Below, one piece after another: positions 17,302 to 26,255 of a DNA stretch of 48,205 nt. Origin of the DNA: Desulfobacterales bacterium (GTDB lineage Bacteria > Desulfobacterota > Desulfobacteria > Desulfobacterales > C00003060); the NCBI GenBank assembly GCA_030616475.1, contig JAUWXF010000009.1, positions 1 to 48,205 on the forward strand, written 5' to 3'. A model generated the notes under the pieces. That model did not search any database. It had not been told where the DNA came from and saw only the letters and a list, made by a program, of their open reading frames with translations. Within the stretch, counting starts at the first letter, position 1. Every line of letters begins with the position of its first letter. A program made the translations under genes and the position numbers.

Positions 17302-18216
17302 ATGACCATGTTTGCCAGAAGACACCCCATTTTGTTTTCCTTGTTGGTTGTCTGCGCTATTGGGGCAGTCGTGATCATCAGCGTGGCGGCCCTTTTCTTT
17401 CTTGGCAAGAGGGACTCTGCCTTCGAGTTTGGTGAAAAGGTTGGAGTTGTAGAAATCAAGGGGATTATCGCTGATCCCAAGTCTGTTATTTTGCAGCTCA
17501 AGAGATTCCGCAAAAATAAGGACGTTAAGGCTATTGTCTTGAGGATCGATTCACCCGGGGGTGGGGTTGGGCCGTCCCAAGAAATTTATGCAGAGGTAAA
17601 GAAGACGACCCGTCTAAAAAAGGTAGTTGCCTCTATGGGTGCCATAGCCGCCTCAGGCGGGTACTATGTGGGTGCGGCGGCTGATCACATCATGGCAAAT
17701 CCCGGCACCATTACGGGCAGTATCGGGGTAATTATGGAATTTGCCAATGCAGAGGAGTTGTTTGAAAGAATTGGGATTTCTGCCGTTGTCATAAAGAGTG
17801 GGGAATACAAGGATACGGGCTCCCCATTGCGCAAGATGACGCCTGAAGAGAAAAGGCTATTGGAGGACTTTGTTGGCAATGTGCACCAGCAGTTTGTGAC
17901 AGCGGTGGCTGAGGGGAGAAAAATGTCTGAGGAAACGGTTCGGACCATTGCCGACGGTCGGATATTCTCCGGGCAACAGGCGCAAAAACTCGGCTTGCTG
18001 GACAGCCTTGGTAACATGGAAGATGCAATTGCACTTGCGGCCAAACTGGGTGGTATCAAAGGGGAGCCGTCGGTCGTTTATGGTGAGAAAAAGAAGTTTT
18101 CTGTCCTTGAATACATTTTGGGTTCCAAGCTGGCAGGGGCGCTGGACAGGATAACAAGCGCCGCGCTTCATTGCGGATATCTATATATGCCGGGCCGGGG
18201 CATAGACAATGGTTAA
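17302..18216 (+). CDS. sppA: Signal peptide peptidase SppA, short form
   Basis: SppA is a membrane-anchored serine protease of family S49 that degrades cleaved signal peptides and other membrane fragments. A single transmembrane anchor spans about residues 8-34. The catalytic dyad is S118 (AIAASGGYYVG) and K170 (SGEYKDTGSP). The spacing of 52 equals that of the Bacillus SppA dyad. RIDSPGGGVGPS and NPGTITGSIGVI are also diagnostic. At 304 residues this is the short 36K type, without the duplicated N-terminal domain of E. coli SppA. The start has no good ribosome site, and a second ATG two codons on is equally possible. It overlaps the next gene, ihfB, by eight bases, so the two are likely translationally coupled. 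Confidence 0.93.
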   Translation: MTMFARRHPILFSLLVVCAIGAVVIISVAALFFLGKRDSAFEFGEKVGVVEIKGIIADPKSVILQLKRFRKNKDVKAIVLRIDSPGGGVGPSQEIYAEVKKTTRLKKVVASMGAIAASGGYYVGAAADHIMANPGTITGSIGVIMEFANAEELFERIGISAVVIKSGEYKDTGSPLRKMTPEEKRLLEDFVGNVHQQFVTAVAEGRKMSEETVRTIADGRIFSGQQAQKLGLLDSLGNMEDAIALAAKLGGIKGEPSVVYGEKKKFSVLEYILGSKLAGALDRITSAALHCGYLYMPGRGIDNG

Positions 18217-18493
18217 ACAGGACTTGACGAATTCCTTGGTAAAGGCATTTCCGGGTATTAGCAAGCAGGATATGTTGAGCGTTGTGGATACCCTTTTTCA
18301 AAGCATGGCACAAGCCCTCATGCGGGGTGAGACAATTGACCTGCGAGGCGTGGGGCGCTTCAAGATAAGGCAGCGCGAACCGGCAAAGGGGAGAAATCCT
18401 AAGACAAAGACGGCCGTATACATGCCCAAGCGTTGGGTGGTCCACTTTAGGCCGGCTGAGAGTCTAAGCAAACGGATAAATAAGAGTGCCTAA
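18209..18493 (+). CDS. ihfB: Integration host factor / HU family DNA-bending protein
   Basis: This is a small dimeric DNA-bending protein of 94 residues. The helical N-terminus (MVKQDLTNSLVKAFPGISKQ) is followed by ETIDLRGVGRFKIRQREP, then the arm with GRNPKTKTAVYMPKR. The RNPKT arm carries the Pro that intercalates in DNA. The start and its position after cmk-rpsA match IhfB in Proteobacteria, so IHF-beta is favoured over HU, though the window cannot prove its partner. The ATG lies inside the last codons of sppA (eight-base overlap). The stop codon TAA lies in the left arm of repeat A4. Confidence 0.88.
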   Translation: MVKQDLTNSLVKAFPGISKQDMLSVVDTLFQSMAQALMRGETIDLRGVGRFKIRQREPAKGRNPKTKTAVYMPKRWVVHFRPAESLSKRINKSA

Positions 18494-18590
18494 AGTTAAG
18501 GTATATTATCTGTTTTATGATTGTCCTTGCCGAAGGCAAGTTCCACAACTTTAGGCACTTTAGTTCACTTTAGGCACTTTAGTTCACTTT
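18486..18590. repeat. AAAGTGAACT-type inverted repeat A4
   Basis: A short left arm (18486-18500, including the ihfB stop) and a longer right arm of TTTAGGCACTTTAGTTCACT words (18546-18590). A CTTGCCGAAGGCAAG hairpin lies between them (18526-18540). It separates the convergent ihfB and YciO-type genes. Confidence 0.78.
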
Positions 18591-18595
18591 TGTCC

Positions 18596-19204
18596 TCACT
18601 CAAAAATAGTCACGTCCCCCAGTCCCACCCGGATTACCTCAGGCATATCCCCAATAAGAGAAACCACGCTTGAAGGCCGTCCTGGCACTGGCCCACCGTC
18701 TATGACAATATCGATTTGAGTCCCAAGGGCGTCGAAAATCGCAGATGGGTCGGACAGGATTTCACCATCAGAAAGGGTGGCACTCGTAGATATGATGGGG
18801 CGGCCGAGTTGTTTGACCAGGGCCAGGCAGATGGGGTGATCCGGTACCCGAATACCGGCTGTTTTCTGTGCTGTCCGCATCATCTTTGGAACAAGCTTGG
18901 AACCTTCCAGGACAAATGTATAAGGACCAGGAAGGAGCCTTTTCATGGTCTTGTACGCATAATTGGAAACCTTTGCGTATTGACTGATATTCTTAAGGTC
19001 GGAGCAAATGAAACTGAAAGGTTTTTTTCGGCTTCTCTGTTTCAGGCGATAGATCTTGCCAATGGCCTTCCTGTTCATGATGTCACAGCCTATGCCATAA
19101 TAGGTATCTGTGGGGTAGGCAATGGTCGCCCCGTCTTTCAGTGCCTCTGCAACTTTTGGAATCAGACGGGGTTGCGGATTCTCGGGGTTGATGTTTATTA
19201 GCAT
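18596..19204 (-). CDS. Sua5/YciO/YrdC-family protein, YciO-like
   Basis: The family makes threonylcarbamoyl-AMP for tRNA t6A modification (TsaC/Sua5) or has a less certain role (YciO). This 202-residue protein has the single YrdC-like domain: GATIAYPTDTYYGIGCD, YRLKQRSRKKPFSFI, LLPGPYTFVL, GIRVPDHPI, ISTSATLSDG and IDGGPVPGRPSSVV. The KxR...KP cluster and the STSA block form the nucleotide and threonine pocket. The overall pattern is closest to YciO, so I do not assign tsaC. The start at 19204 has AGGA six bases upstream. The gene is divergent from guaB and convergent with ihfB. Confidence 0.88.
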   Translation of the reverse strand: MLININPENPQPRLIPKVAEALKDGATIAYPTDTYYGIGCDIMNRKAIGKIYRLKQRSRKKPFSFICSDLKNISQYAKVSNYAYKTMKRLLPGPYTFVLEGSKLVPKMMRTAQKTAGIRVPDHPICLALVKQLGRPIISTSATLSDGEILSDPSAIFDALGTQIDIVIDGGPVPGRPSSVVSLIGDMPEVIRVGLGDVTIFE

Positions 19205-19263
19205 GGCTTTCCTATAGTTTCCTGAGCTCTTCTTGTCAAGGCAATCGATTCCGCCCGCCCCGA

Positions 19264-19487
19264 TAGATTAACGTCTCGTAAATTCTACAACATGTTGAAA
19301 TTATAGCACTTTGTTTGGCTAGTTGCAAGCCCGAGAAAGGAATGATGGACACGAAGTGAAGCCTGCGCTCATGGTGGAATATTGGAATAGTGTAAAAGAC
19401 ATAAAAAGGCCAAAATCCTTTAAGACCCATTATTCCATCCTTCCATTGTTCCATTATTCCAATTGTGAGCGAAGCGAACTAAGTTGT
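19264..19487. repeat. Composite repeat module, copy 1
   Basis: Order of parts: an ACGTCTCG-AAATTCTACAAC unit (19269), GGAATGATGG, the GACACGAAGTGAAGCCTGCG unit (19349), GGAATATTGG arm, a loop with AAAATCCTTTAAGACCCA, then reverse-complement arms of CCATTATTCC words (19430-19460), and finally AATTGTGAGCGAAGCGAACT. The module at 33472-33688 has the same parts in the same order. It fills most of the YciO-guaB spacer (19205-19548), which has no gene. Confidence 0.85.
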
Positions 19488-19548
19488 TGCCAAAAGGAAG
19501 TCCATCTGGTATGCATGCGAATCGTAAAAAGAGGTACAGGAGAAGGGC

Positions 19549-21012
19549 ATGTCACAGTCCATCCAAGAGGAAGGTTTGACATTTGATGATATTTCACTTG
19601 TTCCCGCCTATTCGGAGGTGTTGCCACGCAATGTGGATGTACAAACCCGCCTGACCCCGAGAATTTCTCTCAACATTCCCATCATAAGTGCAGCCATGGA
19701 TACGGTGACAGAGGCCCGGGCCTCTATCAGTTTGGCCAGGGAAGGGGGAATGGGCATCATTCACCGAAATATGAGCATAAAGAGCCAGGCTCAGGAGGTG
19801 GACAAGGTCAAGAAGTCTGAGAGTGGCATGATTGTGGATCCCTTGACCATTGATCCTGAAAGGCCTATCCATGAGGTACTCGCACTCATGGAGAGGTATC
19901 GCATCTCAGGCGTCCCAGTCGTTAAGGATGAGCAGTTGGTCGGGATTGTAACCAACAGGGATCTTCGGTTTGAAACAGATCTGAGCAAGAAGGTCTCTGA
20001 GGTCATGACCAAGGACAACTTGGTCACAGTATCCGAGGGGATTACACTTGAGGAGTCCAAAAAGCTGCTGCACGAACACCGAATCGAAAAACTCCTGGTA
20101 GTAGACGACAAGGGTTATCTAAAAGGACTCATTACCATTAAGGACATAGAGAAGATCAAAAAATATCCCAACGCCTGCAAGGACCATCTGGGTAGGCTCC
20201 GGGTTGGTGCTGCAGTTGGAATAGGCTCCGACATGCAAGAGCGCGCAGAGGCCCTCCGTAGGGCCGGTGCTGATGCGATTGTGATCGACACCTCTCATGG
20301 TTACAGCCTTGGTGTGTTAAGGGCTGTTGAACAGTTGAAAGGCACCTTCGAGGGTATCGAGTTGATTGCAGGTAATGCGGCCACCCCGGAAGGGGTCGAG
20401 GCCCTGATCAGGGCAGGCGCTGACGGGGTAAAGATAGGTATTGGGCCGGGCTCTATTTGTACCACACGTATCATTGCCGGGGTTGGAGTCCCCCAGGTTA
20501 CCGCCATCATGAATTGCAGACCTGTCAGTGAGAAAACCGGCATTCCTCTGATTGCCGATGGCGGCATCAAGTTTTCAGGCGACATAACCAAGGCGATCGC
20601 TGTAGGCGCCCATGCCGTGATGATCGGGAGCCTTTTTGCCGGCACTGAGGAAAGTCCGGGGGAGACCATCTTATTTCAAGGTCGAAGCTATAAGGTGTAT
20701 CGAGGCATGGGGTCTTTGGAAGCCATGAAAAAGGGAGCCAAAGATAGATACTATCAAGAAGATCTTGCCGAGGAGACCAAGCTTGTTCCTGAAGGAATCG
20801 TAGGCCGGGTTCCCTACAAAGGGTCGCTTTCTGGGTGCGTGTTCCAGCTTGTTGGTGGTCTGAGAGCGGGCATGGGTTATGTTGGTTGCCGGAGCATTCA
20901 GGAATTGCGTCAAAATGCGCGATTTGTTCGTATTACTGCATCCGGCTTGCGTGAGAGCCATGTACATGACGTAATCATTACAAAAGAAGCTCCTAATTAT
21001 CGGTTGGAGTAA
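19549..21012 (+). CDS. guaB: Inosine-5'-monophosphate dehydrogenase
   Basis: GuaB oxidises IMP to XMP with NAD+, the committed step to guanine nucleotides. The 487-residue protein begins with the [18 protein letters not shown] block. Two CBS domains are inserted at about residues 95-145 and 155-205. The catalytic loop is [11 protein letters not shown] with C304. It is followed by [15 protein letters not shown] and the mobile flap with [13 protein letters not shown] lies nine bases upstream of the ATG, giving a firm start. A repeat begins right after the stop codon. guaA is not adjacent. Confidence 0.97.
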   Translation: MSQSIQEEGLTFDDISLVPAYSEVLPRNVDVQTRLTPRISLNIPIISAAMDTVTEARASISLAREGGMGIIHRNMSIKSQAQEVDKVKKSESGMIVDPLTIDPERPIHEVLALMERYRISGVPVVKDEQLVGIVTNRDLRFETDLSKKVSEVMTKDNLVTVSEGITLEESKKLLHEHRIEKLLVVDDKGYLKGLITIKDIEKIKKYPNACKDHLGRLRVGAAVGIGSDMQERAEALRRAGADAIVIDTSHGYSLGVLRAVEQLKGTFEGIELIAGNAATPEGVEALIRAGADGVKIGIGPGSICTTRIIAGVGVPQVTAIMNCRPVSEKTGIPLIADGGIKFSGDITKAIAVGAHAVMIGSLFAGTEESPGETILFQGRSYKVYRGMGSLEAMKKGAKDRYYQEDLAEETKLVPEGIVGRVPYKGSLSGCVFQLVGGLRAGMGYVGCRSIQELRQNARFVRITASGLRESHVHDVIITKEAPNYRLE

Positions 21013-21190
21013 TGGGATTGATGATTTACGATTGATGATTGTTTGAAAGGTGTCAGGTGTCAAAACCCTGAACACTGAAACCTGAACACTGAAAAAGGTT
21101 TTCAATCGACAATCGACAATCATCAATCAACAATCCAGAGGCAATCAACAATCGAAAATCAACAATCAAGACTCAACAATCGAAAATCGT
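21013..21190. repeat. GATTGATGATTG-type inverted repeat with nested TTTCAGG unit
   Basis: The left arm (GATTGATGATTTACGATTGA, 21016-21042) is matched by a long right arm of CAATCGACAATCATCAATCA words (21102-21190). A small GGTGTCAGG/CCTGAAAC element sits in between (21049-21094). It begins at the guaB stop and ends at the dnaE start. Confidence 0.8.
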
Positions 21191-21194
21191 AATA

Positions 21195-24100
21195 ATGCCT
21201 TCTGCTGATTTTGTCCACCTCCATGTCCACACACAGTACAGCCTCCTTGATGGGGCAATCCGCATCGACCCTCTTCTGAAGCGGGCTGCCTCCTTTCAGA
21301 TGATCTCTGTAGCCATCACTGATCACGGCACGATGTATGGTGTGATCGAGTTTTATGAAAAGGCATACAAGGCTGGTATCAAGCCAATAATCGGATGCGA
21401 GTTCTACGTAGCCCCCGGGAGCCGGTTTGATAAGACTCCTTTTGGCAAAGGGGGGTTGTTCCACCTCGTACTGTTGGCGAAAAACAAAGAAGGATACCAG
21501 AATCTTTGTCGACTGGTTACTACAGCTTATTTGGAGGGGTTCTACTACAAGCCCCGAGCGGACAAAGCAATTCTTGCCGATTGCAGCAAGGGCTTAATCG
21601 CCCTGAGTGGTTGCCTCCACGGTGAGATCCCGCGTTTGATACAAGCAGGTCGCCTGGACAAGGCTGCCGAGGTTGCGCGCACCTATGAGGCCATGTTCGG
21701 TGAGGGCAATTTCTATTTGGAGGTCCAAAACAATGGTATTCAGGCCCAGGAGATCGTCAACCAGGCGCTGCTGGAAATGAGTAAAGCGCTTTCTATCCCC
21801 CTGGTGGCCACTAATGATTGCCACTATTTGGATCCAGAGGATGCCCGTGCCCACGATGTCCTGCTGTGCATCCAGACCGGCAAACCCGTCCAAGAAACAA
21901 AGCGTCTGAAGTTCCAGACCGATCAGCTTTACTTCAAGTCTCCGGAACAAATGAAGCTCGATTTTAACGACTATCCGGGCGCCATAGAGCAGTCGCTTGA
22001 AATCGGCAATCGCTGCAACTTAGAACTTGACTTCAAGTCCCATCATTTTCCCAGATTTCAGCCCCCTACCCAAACCCTCCCCCTTGAAGGCAATGCTGTT
22101 GAATTAAGGATGTCCTCTCCAGATTCTTCTCCCACTGTGTTGGTGGGAAAGGGTCCGGTTAAAGGGGAGGGGCAGCGTGGGGGTAAAGACAATGGGGTCT
22201 CCAGTGTGGATGAATACTTAGAACGCGAGGCGAGAAATGGGCTGGAAGTGCGACTTGAGGAAATCAGCTCAAGGATCCCCGAGTTCCCGCAGGAAGTGCG
22301 CCAGCGATACCACGAGCGCCTTGATCGGGAGCTGAATGTGATCAAAGGAATGGGCTTTTCCGGTTATTTCTTGGTGGTTGCAGACTTTGTTCGGTTTGCC
22401 AGAGACGCAAACATCCCGGTAGGGCCGGGGCGAGGGTCTGCAGCAGGTAGCCTGGTCGCTTATTCCCTCAGGATCACTGATCTGGATCCTATTGCGTACG
22501 GCTTGATATTTGAGCGGTTCTTAAATCCGGCACGCAAGAGCCTTCCTGACATCGATGTTGATTTCTGCATAGAAGGCCGAGATGCCCTATTCAGGTATGT
22601 GGTGGAAAAGTACGGAGGCCCGGATCACGTTGCCCAGATCATCACCTTTGGTAAAATGCAGGCGAGGGGGGTCATAAGGGATGTGGGGAGAGCACTTGAC
22701 ATCCCGTTAAGAGAGGTTGACAGAATCGCTAAGATGATACCCGAGGGGCTAAATATCAGCCTCGGGCAGGCCATTTCCCAGGAGCCCAAACTACAGAACC
22801 TGGCAAAGGAAAGACAGGATGTCAAAGAGCTTTTTACCATTGCCCAGGCCTTGGAGGGGCTGCCAAGACACGCTTCAACCCACGCTGCGGGGGTGGTCAT
22901 TTCAGATCGGCCGTTGGTTGAGTATCTACCGCTGGCCAGAGGCAAAAAAGGGGAGGTTGTAACCCAGTATGACATGAAGGCCGTGGAGAAGATCGGATTG
23001 ATCAAGTTCGATCTACTGGGGCTTCGCAATCTCACCGTTATGAAGGAAGCATGCGAAATCATACGCAAACGGGGTGGCACGCCACCAGACTTGGCGCATC
23101 TTGACTTGACGGACAAGAAGACTTTTGAGCTCCTTGCCTCAGCCGAGACCACAGGGGTCTTCCAACTGGAAAGCTCAGGCATGAAAGATCTCCTGGTGCG
23201 CCTGAAACCAGCGTGTTTTGAGGATGTCATTGCGTTGGTCGCCCTTTATCGTCCCGGGCCCTTAGACAGTGGCATGCACAATGAGTTTGTTGAAAGAAAG
23301 AATGGTCGAGTTGCGGTGACATACCTTCTCCCGGAGCTTGAACCTATCCTCAAGGATACCTACGGGGTCATCCTGTATCAAGAACAGGTCATGAACATAG
23401 CCAGTGTGCTTGCGGACTATTCTATGGCCGAGGCAGACAACCTGAGAAAAGCGATGGGCAAGAAGATCGCAGATATTATGGCTCAAGAGCGTGAGCGGTT
23501 CCTCTCGAGGGCTAAAAAGAAAGGGGTGGATCAGGAAAAGGCAGAAAAGATCTTTGACCTGATGGAGAAATTCGGGCGCTATGGTTTTAATAAGGCCCAC
23601 AGCGCTGCCTATGCCATGATTGCCTTTCAGACAGCCTATCTAAAGGCCCACTTCCCCGTCGAGTTTATGGCTGCCATTCTAACAAGCGAGATGAGCTCGA
23701 CCGAAGAGGTGGTCAAGTATATTGCCGAATGCCGCAATCAGGGGATTGAGGTTTTTCCCCCTGATGTTAACCAAAGCGAGATGAATTTCACGGTAGTAGA
23801 GGGCAAGATTCGTTTTGGTTTGGCAGCCGTTAAGAATGTCGGACAAGGGGCAATAGAATCGGTCATTGAGGTTCGAGAACAAGGTGTGCCATTTAAATCA
23901 TTGTTTGATTTCTGCGAACGGGTAGACCACAGAAAGGTGAACCGCCGAGTTGTTGAAAGCCTAATCAAGTCCGGAGCCTTTGATTCAATAGGGGCAAAAC
24001 GCTCCCAGATGATGTCTGTGCTGGAAGAGGCTTTTGAGGTCGGGCAAAAGGTCCAGAGGGATCGAATTAGCGGCCAATTTAGCCTTTTTGAGACTATGGC

Positions 24101-24797
24101 AACAGACAGCCACGACACAATCTATCCTCCGTTTCCTGAAATAGAGGAATGGAATGAGAGTGAGCTATTAAACTATGAGAAGGAGACCCTCGGATTTTTC
24201 ATAACCGGGCACCCCCTCGCCAGGTATGAGCCGGTACTCAAGAAATTCGCCAATGCGGATACCCTGAAGCTTCAGGACCTTTCAGAGGGTCGAGTGGCTC
24301 GCATAGGGGGCATAGTGCGGGATTATAAACTCTATAATGACAGGAAAGGGGAGGTTATGGCCTTTGTAACCCTTGAGGACTTGAGCGGTCTTGCAGAGGT
24401 CACCCTCTTCTCCTCGCTCTATTCCTCTATATCGGGCCTCATAGAGAAGGACTCTGCCATCATGGTTGAAGGTCGCGTTACCAGAGACGAAAAGTCGAGC
24501 AAGATCCTGGCCGACACGGTTGTTCCGATAGACAAGGCCGAGGAAACCTGGACAACGACTGTCCATCTTAGCCTTGATATGACCGGTCTCAACAAGCAAA
24601 GCCTCCAGAAGCTCTGCGAGATCTTGAAGCATCACAAGGGGTCTTGCAGTACCTATCTGCACCTTGTGATGCCCCAAAGGACCGACACGAGCATTGCACT
24701 GCACGAGAGCATCAGGGTAAAAGCTGGTCCGGACTTGACCGAAGCGGTCAACAAGTTTCTGGGCTATGCTGCGGTTGAGACCGTGTGTGGGAAATAA
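21195..24797 (+). CDS. dnaE: DNA polymerase III alpha subunit
   Basis: DnaE is the catalytic subunit of the replicative polymerase. The PHP domain starts at residue 1 (FVHLHVHTQYSLLDG). The catalytic aspartates are in PDIDVDFC at about residues 450-457. The fingers region (YRPGPLDSGM, YQEQVMNIA, GYFLVVADFV) is followed by the helix-hairpin-helix, the OB domain (ARIGGIVRDY...LEDLSGLAEVTLF) and the C-terminus. The product is 1200 residues, about 40 longer than E. coli DnaE. The excess is an insertion at residues 290-334, between HFPRF and SSVDEYLERE, encoded by an imperfect palindrome (22062-22195). Everything around it aligns with the family as I know it, so the enzyme should work. The ribosome site is poor because repeat DNA runs up to the ATG. 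The next gene is separated by another repeat spacer. Confidence 0.96.
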   Translation: MPSADFVHLHVHTQYSLLDGAIRIDPLLKRAASFQMISVAITDHGTMYGVIEFYEKAYKAGIKPIIGCEFYVAPGSRFDKTPFGKGGLFHLVLLAKNKEGYQNLCRLVTTAYLEGFYYKPRADKAILADCSKGLIALSGCLHGEIPRLIQAGRLDKAAEVARTYEAMFGEGNFYLEVQNNGIQAQEIVNQALLEMSKALSIPLVATNDCHYLDPEDARAHDVLLCIQTGKPVQETKRLKFQTDQLYFKSPEQMKLDFNDYPGAIEQSLEIGNRCNLELDFKSHHFPRFQPPTQTLPLEGNAVELRMSSPDSSPTVLVGKGPVKGEGQRGGKDNGVSSVDEYLEREARNGLEVRLEEISSRIPEFPQEVRQRYHERLDRELNVIKGMGFSGYFLVVADFVRFARDANIPVGPGRGSAAGSLVAYSLRITDLDPIAYGLIFERFLNPARKSLPDIDVDFCIEGRDALFRYVVEKYGGPDHVAQIITFGKMQARGVIRDVGRALDIPLREVDRIAKMIPEGLNISLGQAISQEPKLQNLAKERQDVKELFTIAQALEGLPRHASTHAAGVVISDRPLVEYLPLARGKKGEVVTQYDMKAVEKIGLIKFDLLGLRNLTVMKEACEIIRKRGGTPPDLAHLDLTDKKTFELLASAETTGVFQLESSGMKDLLVRLKPACFEDVIALVALYRPGPLDSGMHNEFVERKNGRVAVTYLLPELEPILKDTYGVILYQEQVMNIASVLADYSMAEADNLRKAMGKKIADIMAQERERFLSRAKKKGVDQEKAEKIFDLMEKFGRYGFNKAHSAAYAMIAFQTAYLKAHFPVEFMAAILTSEMSSTEEVVKYIAECRNQGIEVFPPDVNQSEMNFTVVEGKIRFGLAAVKNVGQGAIESVIEVREQGVPFKSLFDFCERVDHRKVNRRVVESLIKSGAFDSIGAKRSQMMSVLEEAFEVGQKVQRDRISGQFSLFETMATDSHDTIYPPFPEIEEWNESELLNYEKETLGFFITGHPLARYEPVLKKFANADTLKLQDLSEGRVARIGGIVRDYKLYNDRKGEVMAFVTLEDLSGLAEVTLFSSLYSSISGLIEKDSAIMVEGRVTRDEKSSKILADTVVPIDKAEETWTTTVHLSLDMTGLNKQSLQKLCEILKHHKGSCSTYLHLVMPQRTDTSIALHESIRVKAGPDLTEAVNKFLGYAAVETVCGK
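22062..22195. repeat. In-frame palindromic insertion in dnaE
   Basis: Outer arms CTACCCAAACCCTCCCCCTT (22067-22086) and AAAGGGGAGGGGCAGCGTGG (22161-22180) are imperfect reverse complements. An inner TCCCAC/GTGGGA hairpin lies at about 22129-22147. It has no stop in frame and encodes a Pro/Ser/Gly-rich segment with no similarity to DnaE that I know. Confidence 0.8.
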
Positions 24798-24837
24798 CGA
24801 GGAGGAGAGATTTCAAGGGGGATCTTTTAGAAGGTTT

Positions 24838-25097
24838 TGAACATTTGATATTAGGAACCATGAAGTTCGAAATCCGAAGCACGAAATTCGAAACAAATTC
24901 AAATGACCGAAGCACAAAAACCAAAACAACATGTATACACGCATAGTTGCGTTTCGATAATGTGCGAAAGGGCAATAACGTTTTGAACATTTGATATTTG
25001 AATTGAGCGCAGGCTTCACTTCGTGTCGGATTTGTTTCGGATTTCGATATTCGATATTCGGATTTCGGATTTCGTTCCGGCTTGTCCGGGTTAAGTC
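24838..25097. repeat. TTCGAAAT-type composite repeat, copy E2
   Basis: CGAAATCCGAAGCACGAAAT words at 24868-24900 are matched by CGGATTTCGATATTCGGATT words at 25030-25075. AGCGCAGGCTTCACTTCGTG (25008) and the edge TTCCGGCTTGTCCGGGTTAA end the element. The 24798-25122 spacer contains nothing else I recognise. Confidence 0.78.
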
Positions 25098-25122
25098 AAA
25101 CGCGCAACTCGCAACGGGTATC

Positions 25123-25854
25123 ATGAAGACGTACGAACATCGCACTTATCGCAGTCTTGTTTCGCATAAGAAATTGGCAAGTTTCCGGGTTGTGGTCAAG
25201 GAGACCGACCTTCTTGTCAGGGCCGACAGACCCCTTGAAACCGAAACCAGAAATTTTATTTTGAGACACAGAATCCTGCTTGAACGTTATCTTGAACAGC
25301 ACCCGGAGTTTGTCCACAGAATGATCCCATTGCCCCAGGACCAAATGGCGTCACCCATTGTCAGAACCATGATTTCGGCTAGCCAAAAGACCGGTGTTGG
25401 CCCGATGGCAGCAGTTGCAGGGGCTATTGCTGAGTATGTGGGCAGAGACCTCTTAGCACACAGCAAAGACGTGATCGTTGAAAATGGGGGAGATATCTTT
25501 ATCAGGACCGGCTTTCCTCTAGTCGCAGCCATATTTGCCGGCAAATCTCCCATGGGCAGCAAGCTTGGGGTACGCATCGACTCACCGGGTCGTCCTGTGG
25601 CAGTTTGTACCTCTTCGGGAACTCTGGGTCATTCCCTTAGTCTTGGTAGGGCTGATGCGGCCGTAGTGATCTCAGAGTCTGCGGCACTTGCAGATGCGGC
25701 CGCCACAGCCATTGGAAATGAGGTGTCAGGCAAGCAGGACATTGAACCGGCGATAGAGTTCGGAAAAAGGATAGAAGGGGTTCTGGGCATTGTTGTTATC
25801 CTGGATAACGAGATCGGCTTTTGGGGCAATGTGGAGTTGGTGAGGCTTAGTTAG
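25123..25854 (+). CDS. UPF0280 / ApbE-like family protein
   Basis: The 243-residue product belongs to the UPF0280 group, distantly related to ApbE FMN transferases. Characteristic blocks are FRVVVKETDLLVRAD, ASQKTGVGPMAAVAGAIAEY, ENGGDIFIR, GVRIDSPGRPVAVCTSSGTL, SLGRADAAVVIS and ALADAAATAIGN. The last two resemble the metal/FAD site of ApbE. The biochemical role of this group is not established, as far as I know. I start at the ATG at 25123. The frame continues upstream, but that part is repeat DNA. The ribosome site is weak. The stop codon merges with the arm of a large inverted repeat. No partner gene is clear from context. Confidence 0.82.
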   Translation: MKTYEHRTYRSLVSHKKLASFRVVVKETDLLVRADRPLETETRNFILRHRILLERYLEQHPEFVHRMIPLPQDQMASPIVRTMISASQKTGVGPMAAVAGAIAEYVGRDLLAHSKDVIVENGGDIFIRTGFPLVAAIFAGKSPMGSKLGVRIDSPGRPVAVCTSSGTLGHSLSLGRADAAVVISESAALADAAATAIGNEVSGKQDIEPAIEFGKRIEGVLGIVVILDNEIGFWGNVELVRLS

Positions 25855-26041
25855 TTTCCATCCAGAAATGGCCATTTTTCGCAATCTCGGCGTCAATCTG
25901 CGGGATCGCTTGTGCGACGTACAGACGTACGTCTCCGCGCAAGCCCTTGATTTCCTTGACCTTGCGAAAAATTGCTCATTTCTGAATTGGAAACTGACGT
26001 TAGTGCCCACCATTCAAAGATTCATTTATGGATGGGCACTA
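25853..26041. repeat. Long two-part stem-loop element downstream of UPF0280 gene
   Basis: The first part has arms AGTTTCCATCCAGAAATG (25853-25870) plus ATTTTTCGCAA (25874-25884), matched in inverse by TTGCGAAAAAT (25962-25972) and CATTTCTGAATTGGAAACT (25977-25995). The second is a small hairpin with perfect 9-bp arms TAGTGCCCA/TGGGCACTA (26001-26041). The loop carries ACGTACAGACGTACGT. I do not recognise the element. The rest of the spacer to 26197 has only the GATTAAGG repeat. Confidence 0.75.
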
Positions 26042-26119
26042 GTTGGTTTCCAGCTTTAAATTTCGTGTTTTCTGTGGCAGAACTTTTTCTTGTATGCTGT
26101 TTCCAAACACGGACAATCA

Positions 26120-26156
26120 GATTAAGGGATTAAGGGATTAAGGGATTAAGGAATTC
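26120..26156. repeat. GATTAAGG tandem repeat
   Basis: Four to five direct copies of an 8-nt word (GATTAAGG), followed by AATTCCCGAATT, upstream of the HIT-family gene. No matching inverse arm is seen nearby. Confidence 0.8.
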
Positions 26157-26197
26157 CCGAATTCGCGCTTGACGCGGTTAGGCACATACAAAAGGGC

Positions 26198-26225
26198 TTG
26201 TCTTTTTAGGTAAGCCTGCTATAGT
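26198..26225 (+). promoter_or_regulatory. Predicted sigma-70 promoter of the HIT gene
   Basis: TTGTCT at 26198-26203 and TATAGT at 26220-26225 are separated by 16 bases. The expected transcription start is about 25 bases before the ATG. It is placed just after the repeat-rich part of the spacer. Confidence 0.5.
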
Positions 26226-26255
26226 CCCCGGATATTTCTTGCAGAGGTACATTCA

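Noticed and set aside
19205-19548. tRNA or other stable RNA gene in the guaB upstream spacer
   Set aside because: No T-arm-like GTTCGAATC box or cloverleaf pairing. The hairpins are explained by the composite repeat.
21095-21190. Possible CRISPR array from repeated CAATC words
   Set aside because: The period is about 7 bases with no spacers. It is the right arm of an inverted repeat.
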